Of a stretch of DNA of 18,250 nucleotides, positions 7,357 through 14,987 are shown piece by piece. The stretch lies in assembly GCA_030039915.1 (NCBI GenBank), contig JASHUP010000147.1, forward strand, positions 1 to 18,250. The letters run 5' to 3'. The notes under the pieces were generated by a model. That model worked only from the letters and a program-made list of their open reading frames with translations. It did not search any database and had not been told where the DNA came from. Position numbers and translations under genes: made by a program. Origin of the DNA: Thermoplasmata archaeon. Its GTDB lineage: Archaea; Thermoplasmatota; Thermoplasmata; UBA184. How positions within the stretch are numbered: the first letter of the stretch is position 1; each line of letters starts with the position of its first letter.

Positions 7357-7392
7357 GCCCGGCAGGTCGTCGCGCGCCGTCCTCGCTCGATT

Positions 7393-7426
7393 AAAAAAAA
7401 CGAGGCCCCGAGGGATTCCCGGGGCC
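7393..7426 (-). terminator. Hairpin and T-run terminator of the hsp20 gene
   Basis: On the minus strand a 7-bp perfect stem (7420-7426 with 7404-7410, GGCCCCG/CGGGGCC, 9-nt loop) begins 14 nt past the hsp20 stop. A run of eight T follows (A8 at 7393-7400 on the + strand). The T-run alone would suffice for archaeal intrinsic termination. The hairpin makes it look bacterial-like. Confidence 0.75.
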
Positions 7427-7439
7427 ACGGGTCGCGGTT

Positions 7440-7910
7440 CTACTGGACGGAGACCTTGACCTCGGATTCCGAAGGGGTCGGGGTCTGCTTCGGAAGGTCG
7501 AGTTCGAGGACTCCGTTCACGACCTTGGCGGTCGCGTCCGCGGCCACGACGGCGTCGGGCAGTTCGAGCGCCCGGAAGTAGCCCGAGTACGTCCGCTCGC
7601 GGTGAAGGTACTGCTCCTCCTTCTGCTCGGTGTCGCTCGCGCTCTCGCCCCGGATCTCAACGACCGGGCCCCGGATGCGGATGTCGAGCTTCTCCTTCGG
7701 GATCCCCGGGATCTCGGCGCGCACTTTGTAGGACTTCCCTGTGTCGGTCACATCGGTCCGCGGGGAACGCAGGGCGCTTTCCCCATCGAACAGCCCGAAC
7801 GGAGAGATCCCGAACGCCTCCGCGAAGCGGCGACGCACCGCGTCGAACGCTCGGTCAAAATCGGTCCACGGCTCTACCTGGCTCTCGTTCGCTTGGATTT
7901 CGTTCGTCAT
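7440..7910 (-). CDS. hsp20: Small heat-shock protein, Hsp20/alpha-crystallin family
   Basis: 156 residues. Small heat-shock proteins are ATP-independent holdases that form oligomers in the cytoplasm and keep unfolding proteins soluble. The N-terminal arm (1-50, amphipathic WTDFDRAFDAVRRRFAEAFG) precedes the alpha-crystallin domain (about 52-140): VTDTGKSYKVRAEIPGIPKE, then strand VVEIRGE, the dimerisation-loop region YLHRERTYSGYFRALELPD, and NGVLELDLPK. The C-terminus VKVSV fits the I/V-x-I/V anchor that docks on neighbouring subunits. ATG 7910 was chosen over longer readings because aggtgg lies 4 nt before it and a TATA-like box about 45 nt before it. Upstream codons would run through that promoter. 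Confidence 0.93.
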   Translation of the reverse strand: MTNEIQANESQVEPWTDFDRAFDAVRRRFAEAFGISPFGLFDGESALRSPRTDVTDTGKSYKVRAEIPGIPKEKLDIRIRGPVVEIRGESASDTEQKEEQYLHRERTYSGYFRALELPDAVVAADATAKVVNGVLELDLPKQTPTPSESEVKVSVQ

Positions 7911-7914
7911 CGAT

Positions 7915-7920
7915 CCACCT
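7915..7920 (-). promoter_or_regulatory. Shine-Dalgarno for hsp20
   Basis: On the minus strand aggtgg lies 4 nt before ATG 7910. It supports that start over upstream in-frame codons. Confidence 0.6.
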
Positions 7921-7941
7921 CGTGGATTACCGCAAAAGTAT

Positions 7942-7966
7942 GTTATCGTTAGTATAAGAAGATAAC
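7942..7966 (-). promoter_or_regulatory. hsp20 promoter with inverted repeat overlapping the TATA-like box
   Basis: GTTATC (7942-7947) and GATAAC (7961-7966) form an inverted repeat, with an inner TTA-gta-TAA dyad (7949-7957). Between them, on the minus strand, cttatact is the TATA-like box, about 26 nt before a start site near 7929. A dyad covering the TATA region is the layout of the heat-shock repressor (Phr) operators known in Pyrococcus, though the word itself differs. Binding here would block TBP or polymerase. This is the most AT-rich spot in this part of the window. Confidence 0.55.
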
Positions 7967-8234
7967 TAATCCCTTCCTCGAGGACCGTCGATTCGCCCCC
8001 GCTCCGACCGCCCCGAATGCGAGCCCGCGCGAGGGCGGCGTCTCGCGTCCGGCCCACGTCAAAGTCGCTTCACCGCTCGTTCATCATCCCCGGCGCATCC
8101 TCTCTGGCCGGGAACTGCGCAGGGCCGGGAAACGCCCCCGGCCGGGCGGAACCCTGAGGAAGGTGGACAACGGGATGATGGTGCAGGCGTTTCCCCCCGC
8201 CATCGCCCCAGGGCCTTCCGCTTGGTGAGGGAGC
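7967..8234. other. Long gap between hsp20 and the hydrogenase operon
   Basis: Together with the hsp20 promoter this gap spans 324 nt without a convincing gene. I see no clear TATA-like box close to 8235. The box at 7951-7958 could also be read on the + strand (gtataaga), which would give the hydrogenase mRNA a leader of about 250 nt. The gap holds a 9-bp inverted repeat, CATCATCCC (8082-8090) with GGGATGATG (8172-8180), and inside it a perfect 7-bp hairpin GGCCGGG/CCCGGCC (8123-8129 with 8137-8143). No tRNA or known riboswitch pattern was recognised. Confidence 0.5.
8224..8230 (+). promoter_or_regulatory. Shine-Dalgarno for the hydrogenase beta subunit
   Basis: GGTGAGG ends 4 nt before ATG 8235 and fixes that start. 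Confidence 0.6.
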
Positions 8235-9389
8235 ATGGAACCACTCAAGGTCGGCGACCGGGGCATCCTCGAACGGCGGGACTTTCCCTCGCTCTTCCGC
8301 GCGCTCCATGCCAACGGCTACGAGGTGGTCGGCCCGACCGTTCGCGACGGCGCGATCGTGTACGACCATCTTTCGGGAGTGGACGACCTTCCGATCGGCT
8401 GGACCGACCGCCAAGAGCCGGGGAAGTACCGCCTCGAGCGTCGGACCGACGAGGCGCTCTTCGGTTACACGGTCGGCCCCTTCTCGTGGAAAAAGTTTCT
8501 CTTCCCCTCGCGCGAACGGCTCTGGACGGCCACTCGCGATGGCCCTTCGTTCACGGTGGCCGCAGAACGGAACGACGGGCCGCCGCTCGCTTTCTTCGGC
8601 ATGCGGGCGTGCGAGCTCGCGGGCGTGGCGGTGCAGGACCGAGTCTTCCTCGGAGGTCCCGTGGCCGACCCGGGCTACGCCGCGCGCCGCCGTCGGATCC
8701 TGCGCATTGCCGTGCAGTGCGGCCAAGCCGGCGGTACCTGCTTCTGCGTCTCGATGGGAACGGGCCCGGCGGTGCGCTCGGGCGCGGACCTGATCCTGAC
8801 CGAATTCCTCGAGAAGGGCCGTCACTACTTCCTCGTCGAGGTCGGGTCGCCCGACGGCGCCGGGGTCCTCGCCGACGTGCCGCTCGCGCCCGCGGAGCCG
8901 GGCGACTCCGCGCGAGCGGACGAGATCGTCGCCCACACCGCTGCGTCCATGGGTCGATCGATGAACACCGAGGGGATTCACGAAGCGTTGATGTCGCACC
9001 TGGAGCACCCCCGCTGGGAGATCGTGGCCCGGCGATGCCTCGCGTGCACGAATTGCACGATGGTCTGCCCCACCTGCTTTTGCAGCAACCAGGAGGAGGT
9101 GCCGGAACTGTCTGTGCAGAAGGTTGAACGGTGGCGCCGCTGGGACTCCTGCTTCAACCTGGGTCACACCGAAATGCACGGACAAGCGGTCCGCAAGACG
9201 ACCCTCTCCCGCTACCGTCAGTGGCTCACGCATAAGCTTGCGACCTGGCAGGACCAGTTCGGTACCTCGGGATGCGTCGGCTGCGGTCGATGCATCACCT
9301 GGTGCCCCGTCGGGATCGACCTCACGGAGGAGGTCGCGGCGATCCGGACGGTTCCCACTCCCGCCGCGACCCCGGAAGGAAAGAAATGA
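8235..9389 (+). CDS. hydB: Sulfhydrogenase/group 3b hydrogenase beta subunit (4Fe-4S electron transfer)
   Basis: 384 residues, cytoplasmic. In the four-subunit NAD(P)-linked hydrogenase this subunit relays electrons between the NiFe dimer and the flavin subunit. The N-terminal family region includes GWTDRQEPGKYRLERR and GPFSWKKFLFP. Two clusters are bound by C268-x2-C271-x2-C274-x3-C278 (with extra Cys at 281 and 283) and C347-x2-C350-x2-C353-x3-C357, the classic dicluster pattern. Length and domain order match Pyrococcus HydB/HyhB. It is the first gene of a run of coupled genes; its stop overlaps the next ATG (ATGA, 9386-9389). Confidence 0.92.
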   Translation: MEPLKVGDRGILERRDFPSLFRALHANGYEVVGPTVRDGAIVYDHLSGVDDLPIGWTDRQEPGKYRLERRTDEALFGYTVGPFSWKKFLFPSRERLWTATRDGPSFTVAAERNDGPPLAFFGMRACELAGVAVQDRVFLGGPVADPGYAARRRRILRIAVQCGQAGGTCFCVSMGTGPAVRSGADLILTEFLEKGRHYFLVEVGSPDGAGVLADVPLAPAEPGDSARADEIVAHTAASMGRSMNTEGIHEALMSHLEHPRWEIVARRCLACTNCTMVCPTCFCSNQEEVPELSVQKVERWRRWDSCFNLGHTEMHGQAVRKTTLSRYRQWLTHKLATWQDQFGTSGCVGCGRCITWCPVGIDLTEEVAAIRTVPTPAATPEGKK

Positions 9390-9856
9390 GCGCAACTTCG
9401 AGCGAAGCGATCGCGGACCGCGCGATGGGCCACCCGTTCTTTGTAGGGATCGACCCGACCTTGATCCATGCCATGCTGGTGAACGCGGAGGAGCGGAACT
9501 ACGAAGTCGGCCAGATGATCGTCCGGGAGGGACGGCCGGCGGAGGAGTTCTTCCTCGTCTTCGAGGGCAAGATCGCGCTCGAGGTCGGTTCGGCGACCGA
9601 GGCCGGCATCACGGTGGAAACGATCGGCCGCGGGGAGATCCTCGGCTGGTCGTGGCTCGTCTCCCCCCACCGCTGGCGCTTCGACGCGCGCGCGATGAAG
9701 CCCACCTCCGTGATCGCGATCAAGGCGGCGGCCGCTCGGTACGCCCTCGCGGCCCACCCCGCGTTCGGCTACGGGTTTCTGATGAAGCTCCTGCCGGTGA
9801 TCGCCGAACGGCTCGAAAACACCCGGGTGCAACTACTGGACATCCATGGACGCTGA
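9386..9856 (+). CDS. Cyclic-nucleotide-binding-fold protein of the hydrogenase operon (no DNA-binding domain)
   Basis: 156 residues. The core (about 25-125) is a cNMP-binding beta-roll of the CRP/PKA type: VGQMIVREGRPAEEFFLVFE, GKIALEV, then IGRGEILGWSWLVSPHRWRF. No helix-turn-helix follows; the C-terminus is a helix ([16 protein letters not shown]). The phosphate-binding cassette lacks the usual GE(L/I)(A/G) to RxA(S/T) pattern: Trp-Ser-Trp replaces it and RWRFDARA follows. It therefore probably does not bind cAMP as CRP does. I remember related GWSW proteins beside group 3b hydrogenases and in other bacterial operons. Likely a small sensor or accessory subunit. It starts in the hydB stop (ATGA) and ends 11 nt inside hydG. 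Confidence 0.85.
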   Translation: MSATSSEAIADRAMGHPFFVGIDPTLIHAMLVNAEERNYEVGQMIVREGRPAEEFFLVFEGKIALEVGSATEAGITVETIGRGEILGWSWLVSPHRWRFDARAMKPTSVIAIKAAAARYALAAHPAFGYGFLMKLLPVIAERLENTRVQLLDIHGR

Positions 9857-10727
9857 CACGCTGCATCCCGGAGGGCACTCGCACGGGGCCGGGGAGGGTT
9901 CCGCCCACCCGTACGCTCCGCGACCGTTCGTCGTGGAGTCGAGGACCCAGGAGACGGCGGACACGTTCACGCTGCGCCTCGTCGGGCGAACGCCGGGCGA
10001 CCGTCTTCCGTTCCGGGGAGGACAGTTCAACATGGTCTATGCCTTCGGCGTCGGAGAGTCGGCCATCTCCATCAGTGGGGACCCCGCGCATCCCGAGGAG
10101 CTCGTCCACACCGTTCGCGCCGTCGGCAAGGTGACGAACGCGCTCGCGGCGCTCGGGCCCGGGGCCTCGGTCGGGATCCGCGGGCCGTACGGTCGAGGTT
10201 GGCCGCTCGATTCGGCCCGGGGCCGAGACGTGGTAATCGTCGCGGGCGGACTCGGACTGCCGCCCCTTCGGCCGATGCTCTACGAGCTGTTCCGCCATCG
10301 GGAGGCGTTCGGCCGGGTCGAGATCATCTACGGCGCCCGGACCCCCAAAGACCTCGTCTTCTACGACGAGGTGCAGACCTGGAGGCGGCGCACGGACCTG
10401 CGGATCCAAACCACGGTCGACGCCGCCGGGCGCGATTGGTACGGCGACGTGGGCGTGGTGACTACGCGGATTCCCGACGCCCGGTTCGACCCGCCGAACA
10501 CTTCGGCGTTCGTTTGCGGGCCGGAGATCATGATGAAGCTGACCGCGCAGGCGCTCGTCCAACGGGGCGTACCGGCCGAAGCGACGTGGCTTTCGATGGA
10601 GCGGAACATGAAGTGCGCACTCGGATTCTGCGGTCACTGCCAGTACGGGCCTTCGTTCGTCTGTCGGGATGGTCCGGTCCTGCCCTACCGCCTGCTCGCC
10701 CCGCTCCTCGCGGTCAAGGAGGTCTAG
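9846..10727 (+). CDS. hydG: Sulfhydrogenase gamma subunit (FAD/NAD(P)-binding, 2Fe-2S)
   Basis: 293 residues; the diaphorase subunit that exchanges electrons with NAD(P)H. It belongs to the ferredoxin-reductase/PyrK family. The FAD-binding barrel has [20 protein letters not shown] and SISG. The nucleotide-binding domain has [15 protein letters not shown] (near 130-145) and FVCGPEIMM. The C-terminal 2Fe-2S site is C257-x4-C262-x2-C265-x7-C273, as in PyrK. Odd feature: an N-terminal tail of about 28 residues with four His ([16 protein letters not shown]), longer than the minimal family start; it could bind metal but may be incidental. The start lies inside the preceding gene (11-nt overlap). 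Confidence 0.92.
   Translation: MDADTLHPGGHSHGAGEGSAHPYAPRPFVVESRTQETADTFTLRLVGRTPGDRLPFRGGQFNMVYAFGVGESAISISGDPAHPEELVHTVRAVGKVTNALAALGPGASVGIRGPYGRGWPLDSARGRDVVIVAGGLGLPPLRPMLYELFRHREAFGRVEIIYGARTPKDLVFYDEVQTWRRRTDLRIQTTVDAAGRDWYGDVGVVTTRIPDARFDPPNTSAFVCGPEIMMKLTAQALVQRGVPAEATWLSMERNMKCALGFCGHCQYGPSFVCRDGPVLPYRLLAPLLAVKEV
10717..10723 (+). promoter_or_regulatory. Shine-Dalgarno for the hydrogenase small subunit
   Basis: AGGAGGT, 8 nt before ATG 10732, at the end of hydG. It decides the ATG 10732 start over an upstream in-frame reading. Confidence 0.65.
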
Positions 10728-10731
10728 CGCG

Positions 10732-11522
10732 ATGGCGCCCGCCGCTAAGCCCAAGCTCGGCGTCTTCAAGTTTGCCTCGTGCGACGGCTGCCAACTGTCG
10801 GTCCTCGACTGCGAGGACGAGCTCCTCGCCATCGCCGGAGCGGTCGACATCGGAGATTTCCGGGAGGCGTCCCGGGCGGTGCTCGAGGGCCCGTACGACC
10901 TTTCGCTCGTCGAGGGGTCGGTGACAACCGCGCACGATGTCGAGCGGATCCGGGAGATCCGGGCGCAGTCGAAGGCCCTCGTGACGATCGGAGCGTGCGC
11001 CACCTCCGGGGGCATTCAAGCGCTGCGGAACTTCGCGGACGTGGAGGAGTACCGACGGGTCGTCTACGCTCGCCCCGAGTACATCGCCACGCTCGCGACC
11101 TCGACCGCCATCGCCGACCACGTGAAGGTCGACTTCGAACTCCGGGGCTGCCCGATCAGCAAGTTCCAGCTCCTCGAGGCGATCGGCGCGTTCCTTCAAG
11201 GACGGGCGCCGAACCTCCCCACCGAGAGCGTCTGCATCGAGTGCAAGCGGCGGGGCAACGTCTGCGTGATGGTCGCCCACGGCACCCCGTGCCTCGGCCC
11301 GGTCACGCAGGCGGGCTGTGGGGCGATCTGTCCCGCGTTCAACCGAGGATGCTACGGTTGCTTTGGCCCGCAGGCGACTCCGAACACGAATTCGCTCATC
11401 GGTGAGCTCAAGACCCTCGGCATGGCTCCCCCCGCGGTGCAGCGACTGTTCCGTACGTTCAACGCGAACGCGCCCGCGTTCAAGGCGGCGAGCGAGGCCG
11501 CGATGGCGGAGGGCGGTGCGCC

Positions 11523-11526
<4 letters not shown>
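10732..11526 (+). CDS. hydD: NiFe hydrogenase small (delta) subunit
   Basis: 264 residues. The small subunit carries the FeS wire from the NiFe site to the partner subunits. The N-terminal proximal-cluster motif is C17-x2-C20 ([18 protein letters not shown]), completed by GACATSGG and the Cys of ELRGCPISK. The C-terminal part has [11 protein letters not shown] followed by [17 protein letters not shown], enough Cys for two more 4Fe-4S clusters, as in group 3b enzymes. No twin-arginine signal is present, so the enzyme is cytoplasmic. Start ATG 10732 has a strong Shine-Dalgarno, and the stop overlaps the large-subunit start by 4 nt. Confidence 0.93.
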
Positions 11527-12818
<1,292 letters not shown>

Positions 12819-12825
12819 GGGGACG

Positions 12826-13362
12826 ATGAGCGGGTCCAGGGCATCCACGAGCTCGCCGCCGGTCCCCCTGCCCCTCGTGATCGGTCTTGGCAACGAGCAT
12901 CGCCGCGACGACCGCGCCGGATTGGACGTGGCCCGCGCGTTGAGCGACCGGCTCGAGGGCGTCGCCCGCGTCCTGGAGTGCGCCAGTGAGGGGATCGCGC
13001 TCCTCGACCTCTGGCGAGGGGCCGACCGGGTCTACGTCGTGGACGCGGTTCAGTCCGGCTCCCCCGCTGGCACGGTCCATCGCCTCGAACCCGAGGACGG
13101 CTTCCTTCCCGGATTCCGGACCGGCACGTCCACCCACGGGCTCTCGCTGGCCGAGGCGATCGGCCTCGCGAAAGGGCTCGGATGCCTCCCCCGATCCCTC
13201 GTTGTGTACGGCATCGAGGCCGCCGAACTCGACGTCGGCGTCGGTCTCACCGCTCGCGTAGCCGAGGGCGTGGAGGAAGCGACGGAACGCATCTTGGTCG
13301 AACTCGGCGTCGGGTCCCCGCCGGTGCGGTGGTCGGTCCCGGAGGGCTCCGTCCATGCATGA
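12826..13362 (+). CDS. Hydrogenase maturation endopeptidase (HycI/HyaD, family M52)
   Basis: 178 residues. It should clip the C-terminal tail of the adjacent large subunit once Ni is inserted. Seen motifs: LVIGLGNEHRRDDRAGLDVA with Ni-sensing E24, YVVDAVQSG with D73, and STHGLSLAEAI with H104, matching the three metal ligands (E16, D62, H90) of E. coli HycI. The C-terminal YGIEAAELDVGVGLTARVAE is typical. About 14 residues of Ser/Pro-rich sequence precede the fold. A purine-rich gtgagggg lies just before the ATG. The gene overlaps hypA by 8 nt. Confidence 0.93.
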   Translation: MSGSRASTSSPPVPLPLVIGLGNEHRRDDRAGLDVARALSDRLEGVARVLECASEGIALLDLWRGADRVYVVDAVQSGSPAGTVHRLEPEDGFLPGFRTGTSTHGLSLAEAIGLAKGLGCLPRSLVVYGIEAAELDVGVGLTARVAEGVEEATERILVELGVGSPPVRWSVPEGSVHA

Positions 13363-13633
13363 GGAGGCGATGTTGCGGGACGTCGTCCGCAAGGCGGAGG
13401 AGGTCGCCCGCGCCGAGGGCCCGGCCCGGGTGACACGGGTCCGACTCTGGGTCGGGGCCCGCTCGCACCTCGCAGGGCCCGAGTTGAAGGAGCGCTGGGC
13501 GAACGCGGTCCGCGAGACCGTGCTCTCGGGGGCCGAGGTGGAGGTCGAGAGCTCTACCGACCCCACCGACGCGAACGCGGAACGAGTGATCCTGCGCAGT
13601 CTGGATGTGGATACGGGAGAGGGAACCCGATGA
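13355..13633 (+). CDS. hypA: HypA-like nickel chaperone lacking the zinc-finger domain
   Basis: 92 residues against about 113 for standard HypA. HypA delivers Ni with HypB to the hydrogenase large subunit. The N-terminal Met-His-Glu (H2 is the Ni ligand) and the alpha/beta core are intact: VVRKAEEVARAEG, VTRVRLWVGARSHL, ERWANAVRETVLSGAEVEVE. The zinc domain normally inserted next, with two CxxC pairs, is missing. A short loop (DPTDANAERVI) connects straight to the last strand LRSLDVD, so no cysteine remains. The deletion is precise and in frame, which looks like a subfamily trait rather than decay. The start overlaps the protease stop; its own stop overlaps an ATG as ATGA. Confidence 0.82.
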   Translation: MHEEAMLRDVVRKAEEVARAEGPARVTRVRLWVGARSHLAGPELKERWANAVRETVLSGAEVEVESSTDPTDANAERVILRSLDVDTGEGTR

Positions 13634-13773
13634 GCGAACTACGAACAACCTTCGGCAACTCAGCGCGCGACCGCGGGACGAATTCTTTGCCGGTACCCGG
13701 CACGCTCATGGGGTGGTCGGCTTTGGCGGCGGCCGAGTTGCCCGCTTCCGAGGAGGTTCGCCCATGTGCTTGA
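13630..13773 (+). CDS. Possible 47-residue peptide between hypA and hypC
   Basis: It starts in the hypA stop (ATGA, 13630-13633) and ends 10 nt inside hypC (TGA 13771-13773). It encodes a Ser/Ala/Gly-rich peptide beginning MSELRTTFGNSARDRG and ending LPASEEVRPCA. All other junctions in this operon overlap or are under 10 nt; without this ORF the hypA-hypC gap would be the sole exception, at 130 nt. Against it: third-codon G+C (about 70 percent) is below its neighbours, and no family is recognised. It may be a real coupled peptide or only a chance frame that keeps ribosomes moving to hypC. Confidence 0.33.
   Translation: MSELRTTFGNSARDRGTNSLPVPGTLMGWSALAAAELPASEEVRPCA
13751..13757 (+). promoter_or_regulatory. 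Shine-Dalgarno for hypC
   Basis: AGGAGGT, 7 nt before ATG 13764. It fixes the hypC start, which must encode Met-Cys at its N-terminus. Confidence 0.7.
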
Positions 13774-14036
13774 CCACGCCCGGTCAGATTCTGCGGGTTG
13801 ACTCTCCGTCTCCGGAGCTTCGGCTCGCCGAGGTCGATTTCGGGGTTGCGGTTCGATCCGTCAATCTCGTTTTCACTCCGGAAGCCACGGTCGGTGACTT
13901 CGTCATCGTACACGCCGGCTTCGCGACCCGCCGGTTGAGCGAGGAGGAGGCGCGGGAAGCGCTCGCGTACGCGCGCGAACTCGCCGCGATCTCGAACCCG
14001 AGTCCCGCACCGGCTCCGTCGGAGGCCTCCCCATGA
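13764..14036 (+). CDS. hypC: Hydrogenase assembly chaperone HypC
   Basis: 90 residues. HypC, with HypD, carries the Fe(CN)2CO group and delivers it to the large-subunit precursor. It starts MCLTTPGQILRVD, with the essential Cys at position 2, and has the OB-fold segment VGDFVIVHAGFA with conserved H50. The C-terminal helix RLSEEEAREALAYARELA is followed by a Pro/Ser tail of about 15 residues. ATG 13764 is fixed by the required Met-Cys and by the strong Shine-Dalgarno. Its stop overlaps the transporter start (ATGA, 14033-14036). Confidence 0.92.
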   Translation: MCLTTPGQILRVDSPSPELRLAEVDFGVAVRSVNLVFTPEATVGDFVIVHAGFATRRLSEEEAREALAYARELAAISNPSPAPAPSEASP

Positions 14037-14986
14037 GCGACCGGGCGTCCTGGGTCGGGCCGGGCCTCCTCCTCGTCCTCGCGACCGCCTTCATCAGCGG
14101 CGTGTCCACCTTCGTGAACGCCTTCGCGGTACAAGGGACCAGCTCGGACGCGTTCGTCACGGTCCGGAATGTCGTCGTCGCCGCGGCGTTCGTGCCCGTC
14201 GCGCTCGTGGCCACGCGCTGGCTCCGGTCTCCCGCGCTACGCGCCGTGGACTGGGGCCGGCTCGTCGTGATCGGGCTGATCGGCGGCGCGATCCCGTTCC
14301 TCTTGTTCTTCCACGGACTCCAGATCGCCACGAAGGCGGGCGGAGCCGCGACCGCCTCGTTCGGGTACCGCACGCTGTTCCTCTGGGCGACCGTGTTCGG
14401 CGTCGTCTTCCTGCACGAGAAATTCCACTGGAGGGTCGCTCTGGGTGCGGCACTCCTGCTCATCGGGAGCGCGCTCATGCTGTCGCTCACCTCGCCGATC
14501 TGGACCGACGGGACCGGTTACGTACTCGCGGCCACGGTGCTCTGGGCAGCGGAGTACACGATCTCGAAGCGCGCCCTCCGTGACCTCCCTTCGGCGACGG
14601 TCGTGCTCGGTCGCATGGGATTCGGGGCCATCTTCCTCGTGGCGTACCTGTCGCTCACCGTTCAGTGGGGTACGGTCGCTGGGTTCACCGGCGCGCAGTG
14701 GGCCTGGGTGGGCATCAGCGCGGCGCTGCTCGGAGCGTTCGTGGCGAGCTTCTACCCGGGATTGAAGCGGGTCGAGCTGGGGACCGCGAGCTCGGTGCTC
14801 GTCCTCGGCTTCCCGGTCACTCTCGCACTCTCCGCGCTGATCCAGGGGAGCGTTTTCACCCTCACCGAGGCGGCGGGAGCCCTCGCGGTGGTCGCAGGAG
14901 TCGGAATCGTGGTGGGACTTGCCCAGCTGCGCGACGCGTGGACGTTCCTGAGGCGGATCTCCCGCCCGCAGGCGGATCTTCTCTGA
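14033..14986 (+). CDS. EamA/DMT-superfamily membrane transporter in the hydrogenase operon
   Basis: 317 residues with ten hydrophobic helices in two repeats of five, the EamA (drug/metabolite transporter) architecture. The first repeat shows [20 protein letters not shown] and [20 protein letters not shown], the second [15 protein letters not shown] and [20 protein letters not shown], matching the half-repeat signatures of the family. Such proteins move small metabolites or ions across the cytoplasmic membrane, and the substrate cannot be read from sequence. Start ATG lies in the hypC stop (ATGA) and the next gene begins 1 nt after its end, so it is an integral operon member. Hydrogenases need nickel, making a nickel or cofactor role attractive but unproven. 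Confidence 0.88.
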   Translation: MSDRASWVGPGLLLVLATAFISGVSTFVNAFAVQGTSSDAFVTVRNVVVAAAFVPVALVATRWLRSPALRAVDWGRLVVIGLIGGAIPFLLFFHGLQIATKAGGAATASFGYRTLFLWATVFGVVFLHEKFHWRVALGAALLLIGSALMLSLTSPIWTDGTGYVLAATVLWAAEYTISKRALRDLPSATVVLGRMGFGAIFLVAYLSLTVQWGTVAGFTGAQWAWVGISAALLGAFVASFYPGLKRVELGTASSVLVLGFPVTLALSALIQGSVFTLTEAAGALAVVAGVGIVVGLAQLRDAWTFLRRISRPQADLL

Positions 14987-14987
14987 G

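Noticed and set aside
7404..7426. The same hairpin as a terminator for the ftsZ operon on the + strand
   Set aside because: On the + strand no T-run follows; the A-run precedes the stem. Only the minus orientation gives hairpin then T-run.
5581..7428. Long open frame (615 codons) on the minus strand opposite spt5 and rpl11
   Set aside because: It is antisense to clearly identified secE-end, spt5, rpl11 and the following gene. Its product is Arg/Asp-rich low-complexity, as expected from the complement of GC-rich codons, and resembles no family.
7911..8057. 49-residue N-terminal extension of hsp20 (longer in-frame start)
   Set aside because: It would translate the TATA-like box and operator, and a Shine-Dalgarno sits just before ATG 7910.
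8101..8143. Repeated ggccggg words as a possible CRISPR or direct-repeat element
   Set aside because: There are only two copies, seven bases long, in GC-rich DNA. They are better explained as hairpin arms and chance.
8017..8157. 46-codon + strand frame in the gap before hydB
   Set aside because: Its Arg/Ala/Pro-rich translation looks like chance in GC-rich DNA, there is no ribosome binding site, and a 77-nt gap separates it from hydB.
8070..9395. Long minus-strand frame opposite hydB reaching into the 7967-8234 gap
   Set aside because: Its product is composition-driven and overlaps hydB completely. No Shine-Dalgarno or TATA-like box fits its start.
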